Shown here piece by piece: positions 7,650-14,167 of a stretch of DNA of 16,138 nucleotides. The number at the start of each line of letters is the position of its first letter. Position 1 is the stretch's first letter. A program made the position numbers and the translations under genes. A model generated the notes under the pieces. It made no database searches. It worked only from the letters and a program-made list of their open reading frames with translations, and had not been told where the DNA came from. Source of the stretch: an uncultured Bacteroidaceae bacterium (GTDB lineage Bacteria > Bacteroidota > Bacteroidia > Bacteroidales > Bacteroidaceae); assembly GCA_904501775.1 (NCBI GenBank), contig CAJGCJ010000030.1, forward strand, positions 1 to 16,138, read 5' to 3'.

Positions 7650-7862
7650 CTATTGTATAGCTTTTCTCTCGGCATATCTTCTGTTAATCTCCCTGAGCAA
7701 TTCCTTCTGATGCTTGTTTATGTACAATGCGCAATATGCGAATGTGCAAAACGCGAGAGTAAAAAGAATGGTTGCGCTTACATCTTCCAAAAGATTATTT
7801 GCAGTAAGCAGTATAAGAATAAAACTCACAATCTGAACTGTTATGATATTTGTCGATTTCAT
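7650..7862 (-). CDS. Small two-helix membrane protein, unknown function
   Basis: This 70-residue minus-strand protein has two hydrophobic helices, about 5-21 (NIITVQIVSFILILLTA) and 29-48 (SATILFTLAFCTFAYCALYI), joined by a short acidic loop. A strongly basic helical tail follows (KHQKELLREINRRYAERKAI), probably cytoplasmic by the positive-inside rule. I know no named family. It starts 12 nt after the upstream 128-residue gene and is followed by a hairpin terminator, so the two form a small operon. Small membrane proteins next to a lysogeny repressor are often superinfection-exclusion or other lysogenic-conversion genes; that role is inferred here only from context. The open frame on the opposite strand has poor protein-like composition. 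Confidence 0.55.
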   Translation of the reverse strand: MKSTNIITVQIVSFILILLTANNLLEDVSATILFTLAFCTFAYCALYINKHQKELLREINRRYAERKAIQ

Positions 7863-7874
7863 GATTCTCTGTTT

Positions 7875-8261
7875 TTAACTGTTTTCCTTATTGAACGACC
7901 AGAATATCATACCGTCGTTCCCGTTTTCATTCTCTTTTACCTTGAGCGTAGCCTGATGTATGAACTTCTCCTTGCTGTAAAGCAGCACCTTTCCTACAAC
8001 CCCCTTTTCGCCCTTCTCTTGCAGAATCTTAATCTCCATCCTATATTTATTGTTCTTAAGAATCTTCTCCCTTTTGTCAAGGAAGTCCCTTACATACTCC
8101 TTGCACATATATTCCTTGTATATGCAGTAGTGTTCCGACAGATTGCTGACCCAGCTGTCGCGTCTTACGAATCCATATTTCAAGAAATCGAACCATTCCA
8201 TGCATTTCTCGAAGAAGCATTCGCAGAAGAATTGCGTTTTCCCTACATCTTTTACTCCCAT
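7875..8261 (-). CDS. Hypothetical lysine/glutamate-rich protein next to the repressor
   Basis: This 128-residue minus-strand protein is soluble, with a Cys- and aromatic-rich N-terminal third (FFCECFFEKCMEWFDF near 11-26) and a Lys/Glu-rich C-terminal half (EKILKNNKYRMEIKILQEKG, then a likely beta segment around VVGKVLLYSKEKFIHQATLK). No family is recognised, and the spaced Cys residues (13, 15, 20) do not form a clear metal-binding motif. It is the first gene of a two-gene unit, divergent from the S24 repressor, and its DNA is visibly more A/T-rich than the phage late genes or the atp operon. A phage accessory (moron) gene controlled from the divergent region is the best reading of the context. 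The minus-strand frame is preferred because its composition is protein-like. Confidence 0.55.
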   Translation of the reverse strand: MGVKDVGKTQFFCECFFEKCMEWFDFLKYGFVRRDSWVSNLSEHYCIYKEYMCKEYVRDFLDKREKILKNNKYRMEIKILQEKGEKGVVGKVLLYSKEKFIHQATLKVKENENGNDGMIFWSFNKENS

Positions 8262-8396
8262 ATTGCTGATATTTATTTAATGATTTCTTTTTTGTTTTGC
8301 CAAATTGTCTTATGTTTGCACAACATTTAAGCCAAATATGGCTTTTGTCTGTCGGCTTGCAGGTGCGTTGTGTGCGATGTTAGCCTTTTGTGGCTG

Positions 8397-8404
8397 CAAA
8401 TATA
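8397..8404 (-). promoter_or_regulatory. Candidate -7 element for the minus-strand pair
   Basis: On the minus strand this reads TATATTTG, a full match to the Bacteroides -7 consensus TAnnTTTG. No clear TTTG is found 19-21 nt upstream, so the -33 element is poor. Transcription would start near 8390, leaving a leader of about 130 nt that contains the 8329-8344 dyad. Confidence 0.35.
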
Positions 8405-8476
8405 ACTGCTTAAAATGTAAAAGATGTTGCATAATTAGCAAAATTTGGCTATTTGGAATTGTTCTAAACAAAACAG

Positions 8477-8506
8477 ATTGATACGCCAATATTTAAGCTT
8501 GTTTTG
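8477..8506 (+). promoter_or_regulatory. Candidate promoter of the S24 repressor
   Basis: ATTG at 8477-8480 and TTGTTTTG at 8499-8506 resemble the -33 (TTTG) and -7 (TAnnTTTG) elements with one mismatch each and an 18-nt spacer, slightly shorter than the usual 19-21. It sits about 45 nt before the repressor start. Weak evidence. Confidence 0.28.
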
Positions 8507-8552
8507 CGACCAAAGAGAATGAAATTTTGAAATTACCATAAAATTATTTGTC

Positions 8553-9182
8553 ATGTACCAGAAACTAAGTTATCGTGTGTCGCAGGTCCTTAAGTACAAG
8601 AATCTCAATGTGAACAGTGCCAGCAAGGTGTTAGGTATTCCGCAGCGTACCCTTAACCGTCAGGTAAACGAGAATGCCAAAGTGAGTATGGACCTTTTCT
8701 ATTCCATCATCGATAATTTTCCCGAGATATCGCTCAGGTGGCTTGTGCTTGGCGAGGGAGAGATGCTACGCAGCGATTCTCTCTTCATGCCGTTGGGCGG
8801 TTCGCCTTTTTATCGCGATCTGCCTGTGTCGGCAGGTTATAGAGATGCCTTCGACCCTGCGCGTGAGAATCCCTCGGGTTATGTCTCCATTCCGCAGTTC
8901 AATGCACAGTTCTACTTCCCTGTATCGGGAACTTCCATGGAACCCGAGATACATTCAGGTGACATCGTTGGTGTGAATAGGGTAGAGTCTATGCGCGACC
9001 TCGACCCCGATAAAATCTATATGATAGTAACAAACGAATCGCGTATGATTAAACGATGCTATCACGATAAGGAGAATTCCGAACTGTTGTGGTGTGTATC
9101 ACCCAATTATCCGTCGTTTACAATCAACAAAAACGATATATGCGCAATATTTCACGTGGTAAATAGGATTGAGCAACTATAA
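8553..9182 (+). CDS. Phage-type repressor: HTH domain plus S24 (LexA/CI-like) autopeptidase
   Basis: This 209-residue regulator has an N-terminal helix-turn-helix (about 18-45, NSASKVLGIPQRTLNRQVNE) and a C-terminal S24 peptidase domain. The peptidase parts are intact: the Ala94-Gly95 cleavage site in PVSAGYRD, the nucleophile Ser128 in SGTSMEPEIHSGDIV, and the general-base Lys167 in RMIKRCYHD. CI- and LexA-type proteins of this family repress lytic genes and cleave themselves when RecA filaments form after DNA damage. Here it is divergent from the minus-strand pair, and its best-placed targets lie in 8262-8552. It has no visible terminator after its stop codon, and the ATP synthase promoter starts 16 nt further on. 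Assignment to the prophage is likely but not proven; S24 regulators also occur in conjugative elements and as free-standing host genes. Confidence 0.85.
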   Translation: MYQKLSYRVSQVLKYKNLNVNSASKVLGIPQRTLNRQVNENAKVSMDLFYSIIDNFPEISLRWLVLGEGEMLRSDSLFMPLGGSPFYRDLPVSAGYRDAFDPARENPSGYVSIPQFNAQFYFPVSGTSMEPEIHSGDIVGVNRVESMRDLDPDKIYMIVTNESRMIKRCYHDKENSELLWCVSPNYPSFTINKNDICAIFHVVNRIEQL

Positions 9183-9198
9183 TGTTACGCATTACCCT

Positions 9199-9229
9199 TT
9201 TGTGAATTGAATAAATTTACTTATCTTCG
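9199..9229 (+). promoter_or_regulatory. Probable promoter of the ATP synthase operon
   Basis: TTTG at 9199-9202 and TATCTTCG at 9222-9229 are separated by 19 nt and match the Bacteroides sigma-AB consensus TTTG-N19-21-TAnnTTTG, with one mismatch in the -7 box. Transcription would start near 9236, about 175 nt before the preferred atpD start. Confidence 0.62.
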
Positions 9230-9412
9230 CAAATATTTTTTACGGAACATTTGCCAATGCAGGTTTGTTCGCTAAGATATAGTCGGCACAGCAGGTGTAT
9301 TATGTAATGAACTTGTAAATGAAATATATTGTGGCTCCCATGTGATATGTCATTGCTGACAACTCCGGCAGCCCCGATATTAAAATATAGAAATTTAATT
9401 CAGTTTCCTAAA
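9230..9412 (+). promoter_or_regulatory. Long 5' leader of the ATP synthase operon
   Basis: About 175 nt of leader lie between the predicted transcription start and atpD. It contains a 16-codon open frame (9257-9307, MQVCSLRYSRHSRCIM) with no evident initiation signal, and otherwise A/T-rich sequence. I see no recognisable riboswitch or strong hairpin. It is also the most likely place for a prophage/host junction if the repressor is the last phage gene. Confidence 0.35.
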
Positions 9413-10936
9413 ATGCAACAGAATGTAGGACATATTTCGCAGGTGATTGGTGCGGTTATCGACGTAAGCTTCAACGAAAAAGGCGAAGACGGCAATGTTA
9501 TCCTCCCCTCAATCCACGAGGCTTTGGCAGTTGAATGCTCCGATGGGCATACACTCATTCTCGAAGTTCAGCAACATATCGGTGACGATACAGTGCGCAC
9601 TGTGGCGATGGACCGTACAGCCGGTCTTTCGCGCGGAATGAAAGTGGTTGCCACCGGTCAGCCTATTACAATGCCTGTCGGTAATCAGATAAAAGGTCGT
9701 ATGATGAATGTGGTAGGTGAGTCAATCGACGGTATGAAGAGACTTGACAAGGCCGGTGCCTATCCCATACACCGCGAGCCTCCCAAGTTCGACGAGCTCT
9801 CAACCGTTCAGGAGGTGCTTTATACAGGTATCAAGGTGATTGACCTTCTCGAGCCCTACTGCAAAGGTGGTAAGATTGGTCTCTTTGGTGGTGCCGGTGT
9901 AGGTAAGACCGTGCTCATCATGGAGCTCATCAACAATATCGCCAAGGGTCACGACGGATTCTCGGTGTTTGCCGGTGTAGGAGAGCGTACCCGTGAGGGT
10001 AACGACCTGTTGCGCGAGATGATTGAGTCGAATGTTGTCCGATATGGCGAAGAGTTCAAGAAGGGTCTCGAGCGTGGCGAGTGGGACCTCTCAAAGATAG
10101 ATTACGACGAGGTAGCAAAGTCACAGGCAACATTGGTTTACGGACAGATGAACGAGCCTCCCGGTGCGCGTGCTTCGGTTGCCCTCTCGGGTCTTACCAT
10201 TGCCGAGTCGTTCCGTGATGCAGGTGCTAAGGATGGCAAGTCTAACGACATATTGTTCTTCATCGATAATATATTCCGTTTTACACAGGCGGGTTCCGAG
10301 GTGTCGGCGCTTTTGGGACGTATGCCCGGTTCAGTAGGATATCAACCTACACTTGCAAGTGAGATGGGTGCCATGCAAGAGCGCATCGCCTCTACCATTC
10401 ATGGTTCTATTACATCTGTACAGGCCGTATATGTGCCAGCCGATGACCTTACCGACCCCGCTCCTGCAACAACCTTTACTCACCTCGACGCAACCACAGT
10501 GTTGAGCCGTAAGATTGCCGAGCTCGGTATCTATCCTGCTGTAGACCCCCTCGATTCTACATCACGTATCCTCGATGCCAATATTGTCGGTAAAGAGCAT
10601 TACGAGACAGCGCAGCGCGTAAAACAGATTCTGCAGCGTAACAAGGAGTTGCAGGATATCATATCAATCCTTGGTATGGACGAGCTCAGCGACGAAGACC
10701 GTCAGACCGTAAACCGCGCACGTCGTGTGCAGCGTTTCCTCTCTCAGCCCTTTACAGTAGCCGAGCAGTTTACAGGTGTGAAGGGTGTTATGGTTTCAAT
10801 TGAGGATACCATAAGAGGATTCAATATGATTCTTGATGGCGAGGTCGACCATCTTCCCGAGCAGGCCTTCCTCAATGTAGGTACCATTGAAGAGGCCATT
10901 GCCAAGGGCGAGAAGATGCTCGAACAGGCCAAGTGA
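9413..10936 (+). CDS. atpD: F1Fo ATP synthase subunit beta
   Basis: The catalytic F1 subunit, which makes ATP from ADP and phosphate. With the start at ATG 9413 it has 507 residues and begins MQQNVGHISQVIGAVIDVSF, the usual Bacteroidales N-terminus. An in-frame ATG at 9329 would add 28 residues of unconserved sequence and is rejected. Landmarks are the P-loop GGAGVGKT (159-166), catalytic Glu191 in GERTREGNDL, Walker B Asp285 in ILFFIDNIF, and the DELSDED loop (423-429) that contacts gamma. The segment around 218-236 (GLERGEWDLSKIDYDEV) is an insertion typical of Bacteroidota beta subunits and absent from the E. coli protein. It is the first gene of the operon, and 34 nt separate it from atpC. 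All catalytic residues are present. Confidence 0.98.
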   Translation: MQQNVGHISQVIGAVIDVSFNEKGEDGNVILPSIHEALAVECSDGHTLILEVQQHIGDDTVRTVAMDRTAGLSRGMKVVATGQPITMPVGNQIKGRMMNVVGESIDGMKRLDKAGAYPIHREPPKFDELSTVQEVLYTGIKVIDLLEPYCKGGKIGLFGGAGVGKTVLIMELINNIAKGHDGFSVFAGVGERTREGNDLLREMIESNVVRYGEEFKKGLERGEWDLSKIDYDEVAKSQATLVYGQMNEPPGARASVALSGLTIAESFRDAGAKDGKSNDILFFIDNIFRFTQAGSEVSALLGRMPGSVGYQPTLASEMGAMQERIASTIHGSITSVQAVYVPADDLTDPAPATTFTHLDATTVLSRKIAELGIYPAVDPLDSTSRILDANIVGKEHYETAQRVKQILQRNKELQDIISILGMDELSDEDRQTVNRARRVQRFLSQPFTVAEQFTGVKGVMVSIEDTIRGFNMILDGEVDHLPEQAFLNVGTIEEAIAKGEKMLEQAK

Positions 10937-10970
10937 TGAACACACAAAGCAATAGATAAAAAGCGGTACA

Positions 10971-11222
10971 ATGTCTTCAAATTATAAATTAGAGATAATA
11001 TCACCCGAGAAATTGCTCTTCAGTGGCAGTGTCGAAAGTGCTACCTTCCCCGGGGCAAAAGGACGCTTTACCGTTCTTTACAATCACGCCCCTCTGATAT
11101 CCGTACTCGAAAAGGGAACTATACGTTATATCTACGAGGGTGCTGAACAGACATTGCTTATAAGCGGAGGCTTTGTAGAGGTTAGAAATAATAGTGTAAC
11201 AGCTTGTGTTGAAGCTGTTTAA
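10971..11222 (+). CDS. atpC: F1Fo ATP synthase subunit epsilon, short form
   Basis: This 83-residue epsilon subunit comprises only the N-terminal beta-sandwich (LEIISPEKLLFSG, then FTVLYNHAPLISVL and LLISGGFVEVRNNSVTACVE), which docks on gamma and the c ring. The roughly 50-residue C-terminal helical hairpin, which in E. coli and Bacillus can insert into the head and block hydrolysis, is absent. The stop is a natural end, since five nt later the next gene begins, and short epsilon subunits are usual in Bacteroidota. Epsilon-type autoinhibition is therefore not expected here. It follows atpD directly, as in other Bacteroidales. Confidence 0.95.
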   Translation: MSSNYKLEIISPEKLLFSGSVESATFPGAKGRFTVLYNHAPLISVLEKGTIRYIYEGAEQTLLISGGFVEVRNNSVTACVEAV

Positions 11223-11227
11223 TTGGT

Positions 11228-11626
11228 ATGAGTGCAAGAAATGCTTTAATATATGACATGCTGTTGCTGGCAGCGCTTGTTGTGGTGCTGTCGGTAGGAT
11301 ATCTGCTGTACGCCATCGTCTTTCCGCAATATGTGTGTGACGAGGTGTGGGTGGTATCTTCTCTATATCTTATCATATATTATGCTCTGTTTGCCTTTAT
11401 GCTCACTCCTCGCCTCAATGAGAAGCTTTTCTTTAAGCGTTTTATGCTCTTTAGGGTGTTGAAGATACTGCTGCTTATTGCAGCCATGATTGTTGTTGTA
11501 ATGGTTTTCAAGCATCGTGCTAAGGAGTTGCTTATAGCATTCCTGCTGTTCTACATGACAATGCTGGTGCCCGAAACCATATATACCATTTATTTGAAAA
11601 AGAGAGTAAATAAAGCTAAGGTGTAG
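11228..11626 (+). CDS. AtpI-like four-helix membrane protein
   Basis: This 132-residue membrane protein has four hydrophobic helices, at roughly 10-32, 40-60, 72-93 and 100-118, with basic loops (RLNEKLFFKRF, KHRAKEL) and a basic C-terminus (LKKRVNKAKV). It sits five nt after atpC and 41 nt before atpB, the place where Bacteroidales carry a poorly conserved membrane gene usually compared with AtpI. AtpI helps assemble the c ring in some bacteria. The sequence itself has no diagnostic motif, so the name rests on topology and position. I leave the symbol empty because homology to E. coli AtpI is not demonstrable by eye. Confidence 0.75.
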   Translation: MSARNALIYDMLLLAALVVVLSVGYLLYAIVFPQYVCDEVWVVSSLYLIIYYALFAFMLTPRLNEKLFFKRFMLFRVLKILLLIAAMIVVVMVFKHRAKELLIAFLLFYMTMLVPETIYTIYLKKRVNKAKV

Positions 11627-11667
11627 CAGCGTAATCTGTTGTGCTATAGCCTTATGGATAGTTTTGT

Positions 11668-12783
11668 ATGAATAAATACTTTAATATAAGATTCTTGCGT
11701 CTGCTACTGCCGTTTGTTGTGCTTATGCTGCTGCCTTCTGCTCCGGCCTATGCTGCTCATGAGAGCGAATCGGCCGATGTGGATGTTAAAAAGATAATCT
11801 TCGAACATGTGAAGGATGCTTACGAGTGGCACATAACCACTTGGGGCGACAAGCATATATCTATTTACCTTCCTGTGATAGTCTACAGCGAGCGTTCAGG
11901 CTGGGCTGTCTTCTCTTCCGAGGTGTTTCACCACGACGCCGAGTACATGGGCTTTCACATCTGTTCGCATGGCGACAACGAAGGCAAGATTGTAGAGGTC
12001 GATGCCAATGGTAATGAGTCGCGTCCATTGATTGATATATCAATTACAAAGACTGTTTTTGCGTTGTTTCTCAATGCTTTGCTGCTTTTGGTTATAGTGC
12101 TTTGTATGGCTCGCAAGTACAAAAAATATAAGGCCGAGGGTAATTACGAAGTGCCAAAAGGCTTTGTGGGTGCTTTTGAAATGCTTGTAGCTATGGTTGT
12201 GGATGATATCGCCAAGCCTAATATCGGCGCTACATATGCGCGTTATGTACCATATCTGCTGACAGCCTTCTTTTTCATCTTCCTCAGCAATATAATGGGT
12301 ATCATACCATTCTTTCCCGGAGGCTCAAATGTAACCGGAAATATAGCTGTGACAATGGTTCTTGCATTGTTTACATTCTTTATCGTAAATATCTTCGGAA
12401 ATAAGGAATATTGGAAAGAAATCTTCTGGCCCGATGTTCCTGTATGGTTGAAAGTGCCCGTTCCTTTGATGCCTTTCATTGAGCTCTTCGGAATCTTTGT
12501 AAAACCCTTTGCCTTAATGATTAGGCTTTTTGCGAATATCCTTGCCGGACACACTGTTGTGTTGGCATTCGTCAGTATAATATTCGTAACAATGGCTGTA
12601 AATACAGTTATTGGTACTGCAATGACATTCGTGTCGGTAATTTTTACTGTATTTATTAACTTTTTGGAGCTTTTGGTGGCATTTATACAGGCATTTGTGT
12701 TCACAATGCTCTCTTCGGTGTTCATAGGGCTTTCGCAGCCACAGCATCACTCCGATAACCATCACGAAATTAGTGAGTTATAA
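11668..12783 (+). CDS. atpB: F1Fo ATP synthase subunit a with N-terminal signal peptide
   Basis: This 371-residue subunit a provides the two half-channels for ions at the c ring. A signal peptide (about 1-29, ending PAYAA) and a periplasmic region of about 95 residues rich in His (for example EVFHHDAEYMGFHICSHGD) precede the first membrane helix at about 129-147. The essential Arg286 lies in MIRLFANILAGH, equivalent to E. coli Arg210, with Asn290 and His295 on the same helix; Gln341 lies in the last helix (LVAFIQAFVF). The long N-terminus is normal for Bacteroidota but absent in E. coli. The C-terminus is again His-rich (QPQHHSDNHHE). It is preceded by the AtpI-like gene and followed by atpE after an A/T-rich 39-nt gap. 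Confidence 0.96.
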   Translation: MNKYFNIRFLRLLLPFVVLMLLPSAPAYAAHESESADVDVKKIIFEHVKDAYEWHITTWGDKHISIYLPVIVYSERSGWAVFSSEVFHHDAEYMGFHICSHGDNEGKIVEVDANGNESRPLIDISITKTVFALFLNALLLLVIVLCMARKYKKYKAEGNYEVPKGFVGAFEMLVAMVVDDIAKPNIGATYARYVPYLLTAFFFIFLSNIMGIIPFFPGGSNVTGNIAVTMVLALFTFFIVNIFGNKEYWKEIFWPDVPVWLKVPVPLMPFIELFGIFVKPFALMIRLFANILAGHTVVLAFVSIIFVTMAVNTVIGTAMTFVSVIFTVFINFLELLVAFIQAFVFTMLSSVFIGLSQPQHHSDNHHEISEL

Positions 12784-12822
12784 TATATCGATTATAGTAT
12801 TAATTTAGAAAATATTAAAATT
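12784..12822 (+). promoter_or_regulatory. A/T-rich translational enhancer-like spacer before atpE
   Basis: The 39 nt before atpE are 90% A/T (4 G/C bases) and lack a Shine-Dalgarno motif. The c subunit is needed in about ten copies per enzyme, and E. coli atpE also has a U/A-rich enhancer before its start. An equivalent boost of initiation is the likely purpose (inference). Confidence 0.4.
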
Positions 12823-13077
12823 ATGTTCATGTCAATCTTATTACAGGCAGCTGTTGCTGCAAGTGTAGCGAAAGTAGGTGCGGCTCTTGGTGCCGCTATA
12901 GCAGTTGTTGGTGCTGCAGCCGGTATCGGTCGCATCGGTTCAACCGCATTGGAGGCAATTGCTCGTCAGCCCGAGGCTGCCGGTGACATACGTTCAGGTA
13001 TGATTCTTTCGGCTGCTCTTATCGAGGGTGTTGCCATGTTTGCAGTGGTAGTGTGTTTCTTGGTACTCTTCGTATAA
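12823..13077 (+). CDS. atpE: F1Fo ATP synthase subunit c
   Basis: This 84-residue hairpin of two membrane helices forms the rotor ring. Helix 1 is Gly/Ala-rich (AALGAAIAVVGAAAGIG), the polar loop carries the conserved ARQPEAAG, and helix 2 carries the ion-binding Glu68 in ALIEGVAMF. The residue after the Glu is Gly, not the Ser/Thr seen in sodium-binding c subunits, and helix 1 lacks the paired Gln, so proton coupling is inferred. ATG 12823 is used; ATG 12829 would remove two residues. It lies between atpB and atpF in the standard order. Confidence 0.97.
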   Translation: MFMSILLQAAVAASVAKVGAALGAAIAVVGAAAGIGRIGSTALEAIARQPEAAGDIRSGMILSAALIEGVAMFAVVVCFLVLFV

Positions 13078-13093
13078 TATCTGAATTCAAGTA

Positions 13094-13591
13094 ATGTCGT
13101 TCTTATTACCCGATGCCGGCTTGCTCTTCTGGATGCTGATAGTATTCGGAATAGTATTCTTTATACTTGCCCGTTACGGTTTCCCTATAATAGTGAGCAT
13201 GGTCGATGAGCGTAAAAAGATAATCGACCGGTCGCTGCAGGATGCAAAGGCTGCCAATGAGAAACTTGCAGCTATAAACACAGAGAGCGAAGCTTTGCTT
13301 AAGAGTGCCCGCGACGAGCAGGCCCGTCTGTTGCGCGAGGCTGCTGCCACACGCGACGAGATTATAAAAGAGGCGCGACAGCAAGCCGATAGAGAGAGCG
13401 AAAAGATTATAGCCGAGGCGCGTCGTGTCATACAGATGGAGAAGGAAGATGCCGTTCGCGACATTCAGCGTCAGGTAGCTGTGCTCTCGGTAGAGGTTGC
13501 CCGCAAGATATTGCGTCGCGAACTCTCCGATGAGGCTAATCAGAAGACGCTGATCGAGACATATATTGATGAAACGTTGAAACAGCAATGA
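13094..13591 (+). CDS. atpF: F1Fo ATP synthase subunit b
   Basis: This 165-residue peripheral-stalk subunit has one N-terminal membrane helix (about 9-27, GLLFWMLIVFGIVFFILA) and a long charged coiled-coil (about 40-145, rich in Ala, Glu, Arg and Lys) that reaches from the membrane to the top of F1. The C-terminal part (VARKILRRELSDEANQ) is the usual delta-contacting end. It starts 16 nt after atpE. Its stop TGA overlaps the next start (ATGA), so atpF and atpH are probably translated together. Length and layout are normal. Confidence 0.96.
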   Translation: MSFLLPDAGLLFWMLIVFGIVFFILARYGFPIIVSMVDERKKIIDRSLQDAKAANEKLAAINTESEALLKSARDEQARLLREAAATRDEIIKEARQQADRESEKIIAEARRVIQMEKEDAVRDIQRQVAVLSVEVARKILRRELSDEANQKTLIETYIDETLKQQ

Positions 13592-14142
13592 GTGTAGGTG
13601 TAGTATCAGTGAGATATGCGCGTGCGTTGCTCGAATATTCCATTGAGGAACGTGTCGAAGATGTGATGTATAAGAACATGCAGCGTCTTGCTGCGGTTTT
13701 TGTGCAGTCGAAGGAGTTGTTGCTCCTCCTGCAGTCTCCGTCACTCTCAAACGACGGCAAAACAGAGTTGCTGTGCGACGTTGTCGAAGAGCCCATTGAG
13801 CAGTATCGCCGTTTTGTGGCCAATGTTATGAAACAGGGTCGTGAAGAGCTCTTCCGCTACATAGCCTATGCTTATATATCGCTTTATCGCGAGAACAAGA
13901 ATATAGTCTCGGTAAAACTCACCACATCGTACGGGATAGACGAACAGCTGTCGCAAAAGATAGTCGATATGGTTAAGAGTAAATACGATACTCTGAATGT
14001 CGAGCTCGATTGCACTGTTGACAGTTCGCTTATTGGCGGTTTTGTACTCGAGGCCGACTCCATGCGTCTCGATGCAAGCGTAAAGGGCGCGTTAAGTAAA
14101 ATAGAAAAGAAAATAGTTGACGAGAGTCGAAGGCTTGTCTGA
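13588..14142 (+). CDS. atpH: F1Fo ATP synthase subunit delta
   Basis: This 184-residue delta subunit links the peripheral stalk to the top of the alpha/beta head. The N-terminal six-helix domain starts VSVRYARALLEYSIEE, and the C-terminal part carries the family signature DSSLIGGFVLEADSMRLDAS (about 147-166) followed by a terminal helix. It overlaps atpF by four nt and is 25 nt from atpA. Nothing is missing or unusual. Confidence 0.95.
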   Translation: MSVGVVSVRYARALLEYSIEERVEDVMYKNMQRLAAVFVQSKELLLLLQSPSLSNDGKTELLCDVVEEPIEQYRRFVANVMKQGREELFRYIAYAYISLYRENKNIVSVKLTTSYGIDEQLSQKIVDMVKSKYDTLNVELDCTVDSSLIGGFVLEADSMRLDASVKGALSKIEKKIVDESRRLV

Positions 14143-14167
14143 AACAGTTTAAAAGAAAATAATTGCA

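Larger units (their letters stand above)
8262..8552. promoter_or_regulatory. Divergent A/T-rich control region between accessory pair and repressor
   Basis: This 291-nt gene-free region separates divergent starts and should hold both promoters and the repressor's operators. Seen here are a 16-nt dyad at 8329-8344 (AAGCCA, 4-nt spacer, TGGCTT) and three copies of the heptamer GCCAAAT: 8299-8305 and 8331-8337 direct, 8443-8449 inverted. These are candidate operator half-sites; another copy of the heptamer occurs at 7638-7644 outside the region, so chance cannot be excluded. Confidence 0.45.

Noticed and set aside
7647..8330. A 227-residue open frame on the + strand
   Set aside because: It lies antisense to the two minus-strand genes, is built of Leu/Phe/Ile/His-rich sequence typical of a reverse frame, and begins without a plausible leader. 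The minus-strand frames look more protein-like and have a matching terminator.
7434..9182. Mu-like transposable phage end, suggested by an outward-reading terminal repressor
   Set aside because: No transposase or end repeats are seen, and the structural genes read opposite to the genes divergent from the repressor, unlike the Mu arrangement.
9329..9412. 28-residue N-terminal extension of AtpD from an upstream ATG
   Set aside because: The extra residues (MWLPCDMSLLTTPA and on) do not resemble any beta-subunit N-terminus; the ATG at 9413 gives the usual Bacteroidales start.
7434..9412. Transfer RNA gene as integration site, CRISPR array or diversity-generating template repeat
   Set aside because: I looked for a cloverleaf, regularly spaced repeats and a reverse transcriptase with variable repeats; none is visible.
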